Source: Planctomycetota bacterium (GTDB lineage: Bacteria; Planctomycetota; Phycisphaerae; UBA1845). Taken from it: a DNA stretch of 64,000 nt. Every line of letters starts with the position of its first letter. Within the stretch, counting starts at the first letter, position 1. Location: assembly GCA_024276605.1 (NCBI GenBank), contig JAJRWX010000023.1:17538-81537 (forward strand), read 5' to 3'. The notes below the pieces were generated by a model that was given only the letters and a program-made list of their open reading frames with translations, was not told where the DNA came from and ran no database searches. The translations under genes and the position numbers were made by a program. This document shows positions 26,833-34,869 of the stretch, piece by piece.

Positions 26833-28911
26833 TTATAAAAAGCTTGCACGTAAACGCTTAAGCACTTTCCCCCACGCACGATCGAAATACCCATAGCAAG
26901 TATCCCAATCATCCCCTTGGCCAAAGCCAATATGATATAAGGCCAGCTCCGTAAAACCGTCAGCTTGCGATTTCATACGTAAGATGACATGCGTGCGATT
27001 CTCCGCTGTTCTAAGGCTCGGGATGGATGGTGGTGCAATCCATGTAAAAGCCAGTAGTTTATCCGGTACGTAGGCTAGTATTTCGCAACCCTCGCAACCA
27101 CGCTGCCCTTGTTGCGCTTCCGGTTGCATGAACAACTCATAAGCCCCGCCAATGCGTATTTCAACATTGGCCTGCTTGGCGAAAAACTTGGCTAGCCCTT
27201 CTTGCGTTGTCCAAGCGTTCCACACTTGACTCGGTGTAGCTTTAACCAGCACTTTCTTTTTCAACGTGCGCCCCGGCCAAGAAGTTTTTTCAGCAGGCGG
27301 CAACGGCCTTACTTCTACGCCGCGCGCCGACCAATCGATAGGTCCGTCGGTAAATCGTTTGTAAAGCATTTCCAAGAAGACCGGATTATGCTCGATAAAG
27401 TATTCAAAAGCTTTGTCCCACTCTTTACCATCAGGCCAATCGACCATAGTCATGCGCACACGCGTATGATGATCTTCAAGCTCATCCAACAACATCACCC
27501 ATCGCGTTTTTTCCTTTTGTACCTGCGGAAACATCGGCGGTGCGCTGCCCGTGCCGGCTAACATCTGCTTGGGCAATAGCGTAAATAATGTCGTCCCCTC
27601 CATGCCGCGCTGACCTGGCGGCGCATTGGGTCTAAAGTGGTATTCGTACGTCCCTCCAGGCTTTAACGCCATCCGCCCACCAGGACAATAGAATTCTCGC
27701 GCACCTTCTATCGTAGCCAATGCACGCCAAACGGATGCTCGCGAAGCCGGGACATCAATCTCAAAATCAAGCCGCTTCAATGGTTTCCGGGTCACCGTTA
27801 CCTTCACATGCCCATGTTGATGCGAAGTTGAATCAACATCCTCGCGAATTGCGGTATTTTTACTACCCTCAGATTTTGCGATAAAATATTTGTTAAGTTC
27901 TTTCAGCGTCCAATCATTCCCCATCTTAAAAAAACTTCTCATCCTTTGAGATTGTTCACTCTCATCGTATCCCATGCCAACAATGCGTATACTGGTGCGT
28001 CGCGGTGATAACGCCTCGAAATACATCACCGACCAAGTCTTCGCTATCGCATCCTTAAATGGAAACGAAGCGGGTGGTTTGGTCGCTTTGAGTGAGATCA
28101 TACGCTGCGGATCAAAACTTAGGATGGTGTTCTCAATCGTATTAGCATCGCCAAGCTTGCCATCTGCGTGATAGTTCGCAAGCATCTTTCCACCAACGCG
28201 TAAGTCAATGATAGCCAGCGGTGCCATCCAAGCAGCTAATCCCTTGGATGTCGCAAACGCATCCCAGACAAAATCCAAGGGGGCATTAATTTCACTTACA
28301 TGAACCAGCGGCGCCAAACTTTCAACGTTTTTTTCATGAGAAGAGGCCTCATCAGAGCTATGCTTAGCGTCCTTCTTATTTGGGTTTGCGTTGGCAACGG
28401 ACGTCTGTACATATTCATTCAAACGTTGGAGTTTACGTTCGTTATTCTTCTCAAAAAGGGCTAGCATTTGCTGGGCGGTATCGCCGGGACCATATCCATG
28501 ACTGGAAATACGCACGCCCGTTTTATCATGGCTAAGATCATCGAAATAGACCACCGTCCATATTTTCAGATAGGCCTCCCGGTACGATAAATTTTTTGGC
28601 GCGGACATCGGTCTAAAGGCAATCATTCGCTCAGGTTCAAAAGTCAGAACTTGTGTCTCGAAAGTTTGCTCATCGCCCAGTTTGCCGTTGGCATTATAAT
28701 TAGTGCGTATGATCCCACCGACACGCAAATCCACTTCAGCCATTTTGACCGACCACTTCATCAGGTCTTCCGGATCGGTAAAGGCCTGCCATACGCGCTG
28801 GATAGGTGCATGAATGACAGACGCCACTTCAAAAGAAGAACGCTGCGCATAGGTAAAACCAGACAGCACAAAAACAAAGGGGACGATTATTATCCTAGAT
28901 TTACTACACAT
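26833..28911 (-). CDS. Exported protein with four tandem SRPBCC (AHSA1-like) domains
   Basis: A signal peptide (MCSKSRIIIVPFVFVLSGFTYAQ) precedes four START/SRPBCC-type units of 140-170 residues. Units 1 and 2 share APxxxVWxAF, ...LRVGG...NYxAxGKLGD and FxPxRMI. Unit 3 has VPASRASVWRALATIEGAREF, and unit 4 has VKATPSQVWNAWTTQEGLAKFF with RIGGAYELFMQPEAQQGQRG. AHSA1 domains usually occur singly in the cytoplasm and bind hydrophobic ligands or partner proteins, so an exported four-unit chain is unusual. The track start at 28932 is seven codons earlier; ATG 28911 has GGAG eight bases upstream. It is next to DUF1761 and TetR genes, a common context for AHSA1 genes. Confidence 0.85.
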   Translation of the reverse strand: MCSKSRIIIVPFVFVLSGFTYAQRSSFEVASVIHAPIQRVWQAFTDPEDLMKWSVKMAEVDLRVGGIIRTNYNANGKLGDEQTFETQVLTFEPERMIAFRPMSAPKNLSYREAYLKIWTVVYFDDLSHDKTGVRISSHGYGPGDTAQQMLALFEKNNERKLQRLNEYVQTSVANANPNKKDAKHSSDEASSHEKNVESLAPLVHVSEINAPLDFVWDAFATSKGLAAWMAPLAIIDLRVGGKMLANYHADGKLGDANTIENTILSFDPQRMISLKATKPPASFPFKDAIAKTWSVMYFEALSPRRTSIRIVGMGYDESEQSQRMRSFFKMGNDWTLKELNKYFIAKSEGSKNTAIREDVDSTSHQHGHVKVTVTRKPLKRLDFEIDVPASRASVWRALATIEGAREFYCPGGRMALKPGGTYEYHFRPNAPPGQRGMEGTTLFTLLPKQMLAGTGSAPPMFPQVQKEKTRWVMLLDELEDHHTRVRMTMVDWPDGKEWDKAFEYFIEHNPVFLEMLYKRFTDGPIDWSARGVEVRPLPPAEKTSWPGRTLKKKVLVKATPSQVWNAWTTQEGLAKFFAKQANVEIRIGGAYELFMQPEAQQGQRGCEGCEILAYVPDKLLAFTWIAPPSIPSLRTAENRTHVILRMKSQADGFTELALYHIGFGQGDDWDTCYGYFDRAWGKVLKRLRASFL

Positions 28912-28947
28912 ACAGGCTTCTCCCATCCTCAAACTGATCCGTTCTCG

Positions 28948-29367
28948 TTATGACCATCCACCAATGATGGCCCCCATCGTGGCAATGCATATAAGCTCAT
29001 GACACGTATCTATCAAAAACGCCGGTATGGATTTGCTATAGGCGGCATTTCTCGCAGCACCCAGCGTAGCCGATATACCTAACCATATCAGCGCCCCCAT
29101 CAACGCGCCTTGCATGGTTGTCGTAATCCCAAGCCTCGCAAACACAAGCGCAATCACGGTAGCCATGATCAAATCACCAAGAATAAAAATACCGAAATTG
29201 CGCATCTGCTGCTTCTGCATAACGGCTAATTCATCTTCCTTAAATCCATGCACACTGACCCAGGCTTTAGCAAAGACAGCACCATACCATGCACCGCCGA
29301 TGAAAAATGTAGCCACAGCGTAAACCACTACAGCCAACCAATTGATCGAACCGAAATCCAGTGCCAT
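28948..29367 (-). CDS. DUF1761-family membrane protein
   Basis: This is a 139-residue integral membrane protein. Four hydrophobic segments are visible: WLAVVVYAVATFFIGGAWYG, FGIFILGDLIMATVIALVFA, ALMGALIWLGISATLGAA and FLIDTCHELICIATMGAIIGG. The order and the motifs IGGAWYGAVFAKAW and LGDLIMA fit DUF1761. ATG 29367 has GGAGG eight bases upstream, so the track start at 29382 is rejected. It sits directly between tetR and the SRPBCC gene, an arrangement that suggests co-regulation. Function is unknown. Confidence 0.88.
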   Translation of the reverse strand: MALDFGSINWLAVVVYAVATFFIGGAWYGAVFAKAWVSVHGFKEDELAVMQKQQMRNFGIFILGDLIMATVIALVFARLGITTTMQGALMGALIWLGISATLGAARNAAYSKSIPAFLIDTCHELICIATMGAIIGGWS

Positions 29368-29450
29368 AACAAAGTCCTCCAAACGTTTTCACTTAGCCAA
29401 CACACGAACGAGAAGATCGACATACATCATCAATTCACTATGTTTACCGG

Positions 29451-30098
29451 TCATGCCACGCCTTCATCCGGATCGGTAAGCAACTGGGAGATATACCTGC
29501 GCAACATATCAACACCCGCATCGAACGGTTCTATACGTCTGTACGACCGTGCTAACATCACGCCCCCCTCCATAGTCGTCAATACAAATGTCGCCAGCTT
29601 GTCACGATCTACATAATCGTGCAATCGCGCTCCCACTTCCTCAAAACATCTGCGAATAGCCAAGCGCCATCCTTCGAAGTTGTCCGCAATCCCCTGACGC
29701 ACCACGTCACTACGTGTACACATTTCCAAAGCAAGATTTCCAATCGGACAGCCATGCGTAAACCCGGTCATTTCGAGCATTTGCCGATATCCTTTGAGAA
29801 TCTCAAACACGCGTTCGATAGGGTCGCTCACCCGTTGAAAAGCAGGTTCAATCACGACAGGCCATAGCAGTGCCTTATATTCGTCCAGGACAGCAACCAG
29901 CAAATCCTCTTTCTTGGGGAAAAAGTAATAGAGGCTACCACTGTTCACACCGGCCTGCTTCAGAATATCCTTAACACTAGTCTTCTCAAATCCCTGCGTG
30001 AGAAAAAGTTCCCGCGCCGCCTCGATCAAACGGCCCTTGGTTGAGTGATCCCCAGCTAATTCACCGGCCTTAGCTTCAAGGCCCTTCTCATCACCCAT
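29451..30098 (-). CDS. TetR/AcrR-family transcriptional regulator
   Basis: This is a 215-residue regulator with an N-terminal helix-turn-helix (STKGRLIEAARELFLTQGFEKTSVKDILKQAGVNSGSLYYFF, about residues 19-65) and an unrelated C-terminal ligand domain. It is likely to repress its own gene and the DUF1761, SRPBCC and possibly VOC genes downstream on the same strand. A perfect palindrome GTTGAACGTTCAAC 63 bases upstream of the start could be its operator. The ligand is unknown. ATG 30098 is preferred over the GTG one codon earlier. Confidence 0.92.
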   Translation of the reverse strand: MGDEKGLEAKAGELAGDHSTKGRLIEAARELFLTQGFEKTSVKDILKQAGVNSGSLYYFFPKKEDLLVAVLDEYKALLWPVVIEPAFQRVSDPIERVFEILKGYRQMLEMTGFTHGCPIGNLALEMCTRSDVVRQGIADNFEGWRLAIRRCFEEVGARLHDYVDRDKLATFVLTTMEGGVMLARSYRRIEPFDAGVDMLRRYISQLLTDPDEGVA

Positions 30099-30160
30099 CA
30101 CTCACCGCCCATCAACATCAACCACCCGAAAACAGCATCATACTCAAAAAACCGTACTTT

Positions 30161-30174
30161 GTTGAACGTTCAAC
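30161..30174. promoter_or_regulatory. 14-bp palindrome, probable TetR operator
   Basis: GTTGAACGTTCAAC is a perfect palindrome in the 5' region of tetR, flanked by AT-rich sequence. TetR-family operators of this type (TTGAAC-GTTCAA) are known. The site and spacing fit autoregulation, but binding is not shown. Confidence 0.7.
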
Positions 30175-30273
30175 TAACAGTGTACATCAACGAATCAGAT
30201 GAGTCAAGTACGTATTGTATAGATTTCAGTCCAAGGGAGATTCTGGGCAGCGACAGTTTCGACTTGGGCATTG

Positions 30274-30470
30274 TCAGAGCACCTGGCGCAAGCCTGGTGA
30301 CGTATTGGCTGTGAAGTGGCATAGGCGAACGCTGCGAAATAGGGCTTCCGAATACCCGATGAATGCTACCAGCAGCATTTGCCCTTACGAGCGTAACCGA
30401 AGGACAGCCCGGGAAAACGTCACCCAAAACGACTCTCCTGAATCCGCGACGACTTTGTCGCGACGGAACT
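30274..30470 (+). repeat. structured dispersed element, copy B, with 36-bp core
   Basis: Bases 30274-30309 match 5005-5040 (minus) at 33 of 36 positions; bases 30311-30466 align to 21910-22065. In this copy the end contains a perfect CGCGAC-GACTTT-GTCGCG hairpin (CGCGATACC in copy A). It sits upstream of the DUF1858/symporter genes on the same strand. Confidence 0.72.
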
Positions 30471-30753
30471 TACTGGGAGTGTTGTCAAGCCCACGCAAGA
30501 AGCGTCCATCGCAGATCAAGCGAAAAGGTGCATATCGCAGGTCTGATGCCCGTTGTATTTCGTAGAACGGTTGGCGCATGTGTTTACAGGTGTAGTAGGA
30601 AATCGGCTCAATGGTCCCCCTCCCGCATTGGGGCACGTCATCTGAAATCCCTCAGCGTCTCGCCTCTGGGGCCTCTTCGCTTGCGAACCACGAAGACATG
30701 CTGATAATCCTGGCTCACCGGTTCACAACAACGTTATTGGGAGTTTATGTCTT

Positions 30754-30978
30754 ATGTTTTCAATCGACGGTCAAACCACTGTTCGAGAACTACTCACGAA
30801 GCATCCCTGCGCCTTCGACGTGCTCGTGTCATACGGCATGTGTCAGGATTGCAAGGACAATCCACCTCCCGTTCCCCTTGAGCATTTCGCCCAAAAACAC
30901 TGCGGTGGCGATCTCCACAACCTTATCGAACAAATCCAAAAAAAGTGCCAGGAAGGCATGGCCCCTTTTTCTTCTTAA
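30754..30978 (+). CDS. DUF1858/ScdA-N-like small protein
   Basis: This is a 74-residue protein, MFSIDGQTTVRELLTKHPCAFDVLVSYGMC, resembling DUF1858/DUF542 domains (the N-terminal part of ScdA/YtfE), which hold a short helical fold and conserved Cys residues. Here the cysteines are in HPCAF, GMCQDC and KHCGG. In the families the domain is linked to iron-sulfur or redox chemistry, but no such function is shown here. GGGAG lies upstream. It ends six bases before the symporter start, so the two genes are probably co-translated. Confidence 0.75.
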   Translation: MFSIDGQTTVRELLTKHPCAFDVLVSYGMCQDCKDNPPPVPLEHFAQKHCGGDLHNLIEQIQKKCQEGMAPFSS

Positions 30979-30984
30979 GAGGAA

Positions 30985-32529
30985 ATGATGCCTGAAACTA
31001 CTGTCGTGAACACAACCGTCGTTGGGGTGTCATTCGTCGTGTACACCCTCGCGATCGTGGCTATCGGGTTATATTCGGCTAGGTTTGCTAAACGAAGTGA
31101 TGAGGATTACTTTTTAGCTGGTCGATCGCTCGGGGGTTGGGTCGCGGCGCTGTCCGCCTCGGCTTCGAGTGAATCCGGATGGGTGACATTGGGACTCGTC
31201 GGCTGGGCGTTTGCCTCCGGCGTTCAAGCTTATTGGATTATCCCGGGTTGCCTGCTTGGCTTTTTGTTCAACTGGTTCGTCCTCGCCGGGCGTTTGCGGG
31301 ATCGCTCTATCAAGTTGGGTGCACTCACCATACCGGACTTTTTTTCGTTCAATTTCAAAGAGCGCTACCCACTACTCAGAACACTCTCCGTGTTTATCAT
31401 TCTTGCGGCTATGATGTTATACGTTGCGGCACAATTAGCTGCAGCGGGTAAGGCGTTCACCGCTACGTTTGACGGCGTGGACTATCGCGTTGGGGTGTTG
31501 ATCGGAGCCGGCATCGTGTTGCTATACACCGTCATCGGCGGTTTTCGAGCGGTCTGTTGGACCGACTTTCTGCAAGCGCTGTTGATGGTCGGCACCTTAG
31601 TAGCCTTTCCCATTTACTTGCTAGTGACGCAAGGTGGATACGGCTTCATCCAAGAGCAGCTTAGCACGGTTGATGATTCATTGCTGCGATTCACACCGGA
31701 TAAAAGCGGACCTGCGCTACTGGGATTTTTTTTAGGGGCCGGCGCCTTGGGCATAAATTTTGGCTATCCCGGCCAACCACATGTCTTAATTCGTTTCATG
31801 GCACTGCGCAGCCGAAAGGATGCGCTCGTCGGTGGTGTTGTGTCTATGACCTGGGGACTATGTGTGTATTGGGGGGCTGTAACTGTCGGACTGATGGCAC
31901 GCGCCATGACGGCGGCTGGCGCATCCTGGGGGCAATTGATGCTGGATCAAGAAACCTCCGGGGTTTATCAGGAACTTGGCCTGGTACTCTCAGCCATGCA
32001 CATGCTACCGCCGGTGATGGCCGGGATGGTACTTGCGGCTGTGCTAGCTGCGATTTGTTCCACGGCAGACTCTCAGCTCGTCGTCGCTGCTAGCGCCGCG
32101 GCTAATGATTTCTATGCGAGACTACTCAGCAAAAAACCGGGCGCTTCGCATATGCTGGTCAACCGTATCGTTGTATTGACGATCGGTATCGGCGCGGTTC
32201 TGTTAGTGCTCTACGATAGATCGGATGTGAAAGTATATGAATACGTGTTGTCCTACGGCTGGGCGATGTTGGGCGCAGCCTTCGGTCCGCAGATGATCCT
32301 ACTTCTATTGTGGAAGCGAGCGTCCTACGCAGGATGTGTATCCGGCATGCTCACCGGGTTTATCGTAGCCATCGCCTGGAAGCTTTTCTACGACCCCACA
32401 ACCACCGGCATCGAAGTATACAACCTACCGCTAGCCTTCGTGGTAGCATTGGTGGTGAATGTCATGGTAAGCTTGGTTATGCCATCGACAATCAGTGGAT
32501 TCGACGAAAAAGAAAAACAATCCAACTAA
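30985..32529 (+). CDS. Sodium:solute symporter (SSS/PutP family)
   Basis: This 514-residue membrane transporter has about 13 predicted helices and a characteristic start, SDEDYFLAGRSLGGWVAALS, with ASSESGWVTLGLVGWAFASG, as in sodium/proline transporters. GFRAVCWTDFLQALLMVG and ICSTADSQLVVAASAAANDFY match family motifs of the SSS core. It is closest in my reading to PutP-type carriers, but I cannot confirm proline as substrate. GAGGAAATG overlaps the start (ATG 30985 or 30988). It is paired with the DUF1858-like gene. Confidence 0.92.
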   Translation: MMPETTVVNTTVVGVSFVVYTLAIVAIGLYSARFAKRSDEDYFLAGRSLGGWVAALSASASSESGWVTLGLVGWAFASGVQAYWIIPGCLLGFLFNWFVLAGRLRDRSIKLGALTIPDFFSFNFKERYPLLRTLSVFIILAAMMLYVAAQLAAAGKAFTATFDGVDYRVGVLIGAGIVLLYTVIGGFRAVCWTDFLQALLMVGTLVAFPIYLLVTQGGYGFIQEQLSTVDDSLLRFTPDKSGPALLGFFLGAGALGINFGYPGQPHVLIRFMALRSRKDALVGGVVSMTWGLCVYWGAVTVGLMARAMTAAGASWGQLMLDQETSGVYQELGLVLSAMHMLPPVMAGMVLAAVLAAICSTADSQLVVAASAAANDFYARLLSKKPGASHMLVNRIVVLTIGIGAVLLVLYDRSDVKVYEYVLSYGWAMLGAAFGPQMILLLLWKRASYAGCVSGMLTGFIVAIAWKLFYDPTTTGIEVYNLPLAFVVALVVNVMVSLVMPSTISGFDEKEKQSN

Positions 32530-32743
32530 TAAACATTTCCCTACTATGAATCGAATGAGGGCGAAGTAGGGCATTTACTGAGCATCAACGACTTTTTCCA
32601 TTCGAGTTACCAACAACTAATGACAGAATAATACGCATAAAAACAGCGAATATCTGGTTGGTTAATACTGTGCAAGATGGTATGCTTACGTTCGCATGTT
32701 TGGGCTATGATATCGGTTTGACCGCATCTGAAGGAGATACGCG

Positions 32744-33484
32744 ATGAACAAAATGATTGGATTGACGGTTGGCTTGTCTATGATCTGCGCCTACGCGCGG
32801 GCTGATGAAAAGCCGGCGGAGTCTGAAGCTGTCCAGATTCTGAAAAAGGTTGACGCCGCCGCACGTGCTGTCAAGGCCGTGAAGTATCACGTGAAGGGTA
32901 AAGGAACCGGATCCATTGCTGCGCGAGCCGGAGAAATTGAAGCTACCGTTATTTTTACCGGCCTCGTAGGCATGGCACCGGAGAAATATTTTTGTGACGC
33001 CCGTGTGAAAACGCCCGGGTCCAAGGAAGCTAAACACATCACCGTAGGCAGCGATGGCGAAGAATACTATTTACTCGACCATACGGAAAAAAAAGCCTAC
33101 GTGGATATTGACCCAGCGGTCTTAGGCCTCATGGGCCGCGTGCCGCAGAGCTTAATCATGATCGAATTTCTGCACCCCACACCGTTTCAAGATGAGATCG
33201 ATGGTAAGGCACAAAAACTCCTTAGCACAAAAACGATTGATGGTGTCGAATGCTATGTGATTGAAGTGGAATATAGCATGAATGATCGTAAGGCTGTATG
33301 GAGTTTTGGCAAAAAAGATTATTTGCCCAGGGAGCGATTAGATCAATTCGCTATGCCTGATGGCAGTAAAGCCGGGCAGTTGAAGGTGATTACCAATCTT
33401 GATGTCCATCCGAGAATCGACGATAGCATTTTCAAGTTCAAACTACCCAAAGGGTACACCAACATCGATGATTTTGCGCCTTAG
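32744..33484 (+). CDS. Exported LolA/DUF2092-like protein
   Basis: This is a 246-residue protein with a signal peptide (MIGLTVGLSMICAYARA) and a mature part of alternating beta strands. Its features resemble the LolA/LolB/DUF2092 fold: VKYHVKGKGTG, EATVIFTGLVGMAPEKYFCDARV, TVGSDGEEYYLLDHTEKKAY, TIDGVECYVIEVEYS and WSFGKKDYLPRERL. Such proteins may bind lipid or hydrophobic ligands; the function here is unknown. AAGGAG precedes the ATG by eight bases. A good intrinsic terminator lies just after it. Confidence 0.75.
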   Translation: MNKMIGLTVGLSMICAYARADEKPAESEAVQILKKVDAAARAVKAVKYHVKGKGTGSIAARAGEIEATVIFTGLVGMAPEKYFCDARVKTPGSKEAKHITVGSDGEEYYLLDHTEKKAYVDIDPAVLGLMGRVPQSLIMIEFLHPTPFQDEIDGKAQKLLSTKTIDGVECYVIEVEYSMNDRKAVWSFGKKDYLPRERLDQFAMPDGSKAGQLKVITNLDVHPRIDDSIFKFKLPKGYTNIDDFAP

Positions 33485-33518
33485 TACATAGCGAGAAACT
33501 ATTTATTCAATGTCAAGC

Positions 33519-33553
33519 CCGATGCAACAGTAACAAGTCGCATCGGTTTTTTT
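33519..33553 (+). terminator. intrinsic terminator
   Basis: CCGATGC-(14 bases)-GCATCGG forms a seven-pair stem followed by seven T residues. It lies 35 bases after the LolA-like stop, before the convergent GNAT gene. Confidence 0.85.
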
Positions 33554-33569
33554 ACAACTTGATCGCACT

Positions 33570-34034
33570 TTACGCAAATTCATCTTCGCACAGCACATAA
33601 TCGCCAAGCGACATACCAAGCTTACGATAAGTCTGCTGCGCGTGCTGGTTTGTATGAAAAACATATAGACGAATACCGCACACGTCGGATCGCTTTTTCG
33701 CCAACGACCGAATGTGCTTATACAACGCACTAAACACGCCCTTGCGACGTGCACCCGGTTCGACGTAGACACTTTGTATCCACCAGAACCAACCATTGCG
33801 CCAATCGCTCCACTCAAACGTGACCATCGTCTGACCGACTACGCCGCCACCCAACTCAGCTAGGAAATACTGGCAACGGTTGGGATCACCCAGCGCAGCC
33901 TTTACACCCTCGTGAGATATCGCTTCGTCCAGATGCTTATCTTCAGTCTCCAGTGCCATCGCGCGGTTGTACCCGACAATGGTGTCAAGATCATGCATCT
34001 CAGCATCACGTATTAAAACATCAAAACTATTCAC
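33570..34034 (-). CDS. GNAT-family N-acetyltransferase
   Basis: This 154-residue GCN5-type acetyltransferase has the acetyl-CoA region WWIQSVYVEPGARRKGVFSALY (motif A, R/Q-x-x-G-x-G/A as RRKGVF) and YRKLGMSLGDYVL at the end. Residues 1-60 give the usual N-terminal strands and helices (DAEMHDLDTIVGYNRAMALE). The substrate is unknown. The start overlaps the stop of the Mpo1-like gene, which therefore is upstream and probably co-transcribed. Confidence 0.9.
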   Translation of the reverse strand: MNSFDVLIRDAEMHDLDTIVGYNRAMALETEDKHLDEAISHEGVKAALGDPNRCQYFLAELGGGVVGQTMVTFEWSDWRNGWFWWIQSVYVEPGARRKGVFSALYKHIRSLAKKRSDVCGIRLYVFHTNQHAQQTYRKLGMSLGDYVLCEDEFA

Positions 34035-34363
34035 GGCGGGTTACCTCCTGACAACGTAGCCGAATGCGCGTGATGTTTCGACGCGTATTTTGGAGAGATC
34101 GCAATAAAAGGCTTACCTAGCCATTTTTTGATGACAATCAGCTCGCCCATATCGTTGCCCTCCATCCAATGGCCAACGCCCTGCATTACATAACTCATCA
34201 CGACAAGACCTACCGGCCGCCACCAAAGTAACCATGCGTCGTCGATGAACTGTACGACGCCCAAGTACACAGCTACAGGCAACATGGGAATCCCTATCGC
34301 ATGAAGCACCTGCGAAGCCGGGTGTTGATGTCGGGCCATCCAATGTCTCATCCACGTAGGCAT
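34031..34363 (-). CDS. Mpo1-like/DUF962 membrane protein
   Basis: This is a 110-residue protein with two or three hydrophobic segments (VLHAIGIPMLPVAVYLGVVQ and WWRPVGLVVMSYVMQGVGHW). It has the pattern WMARHQHPASQVLHAIGIP at the start and VGHWMEGNDMGELIVIKKWLGKP at the end, resembling the Mpo1/YGL010w family (DUF962). Yeast Mpo1 is a 2-hydroxy fatty acid dioxygenase in alpha-oxidation; the conserved histidines here agree with a metal site, but the bacterial substrate is unknown. Confidence 0.8.
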   Translation of the reverse strand: MPTWMRHWMARHQHPASQVLHAIGIPMLPVAVYLGVVQFIDDAWLLWWRPVGLVVMSYVMQGVGHWMEGNDMGELIVIKKWLGKPFIAISPKYASKHHAHSATLSGGNPP

Positions 34364-34370
34364 GATTTCA

Positions 34371-34592
34371 TCGTAATAGGGTTAACTACCGGTAACAAGC
34401 ATGGGGGCAGCGCACCACCATCAGAGCCGCACAACCGGCGTCGCTGTCTTGTGTGGTTCACCGGACGGTTACAAGTGGATCACCATCATCGACTCCCCCA
34501 GGTCCAAAAAGAAGGACCTGGGTCACCCAGTCGTAATAGGGTTAACTACCGGTAACAAGCATGGGGGCAGCGCACCGCTATCAGAGCCGCAC
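34371..34592. repeat. 62-bp direct repeat pair, 160 bp apart
   Basis: TCGTAATAGGGTTAACTACC... occurs at 34371-34432 and 34531-34592 with about two mismatches. The first copy starts a few bases upstream of the Mpo1-like start, and the pair fills much of the region up to the next plus gene. Between them lies a 9-bp stem hairpin. No transposase is present. Confidence 0.9.
34497..34522. terminator. terminator-like hairpin, CCCAGGTCC/GGACCTGGG
   Basis: A perfect nine-pair stem with an eight-base A-rich loop lies between the two copies of the 62-bp direct repeat. No T-run follows, so termination is uncertain. Confidence 0.4.
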
Positions 34593-34869
34593 GGCGCAAG
34601 CCTGCGGTCAGCGGACTTAAAAACGCCAACGCCTCTTATCTTCCCCGTCACCAAGCTCGTCCCGATGTACATCGGACGTGCTCTGGTCAGTGCAGCGACG
34701 AGTAAAACCCACCTAACCGGCCACTGACAACAAAAGACACAAAGTCAATTGCCATCCTCGCCAAACACTCGGCAACATCGTTATCCGATGCTATGCTACA
34801 CGAGCGTAAGGATATCCCACTGGGAAAAATGAATAATCCAAGACGACTGTCCAAAGGAGTCATACGACC

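Larger units (their letters stand above)
30099..30753. other. 650-bp divergent region between tetR and the symporter operon
   Basis: No gene is supported. It contains the TetR operator, copy 2 of the 36-bp core (30274-30309) and copy B of the structured element (30311-30466). ORFs at 30170-30704 are translations of these repeats. Confidence 0.6.

Noticed and set aside
30215-30704. ORFs in the tetR-symporter gap
   Set aside because: Repeat translations without ribosome sites.
34301-34727. ORFs across the 62-bp direct repeats
   Set aside because: The same peptide appears twice because the DNA repeat is read; no coding signs.
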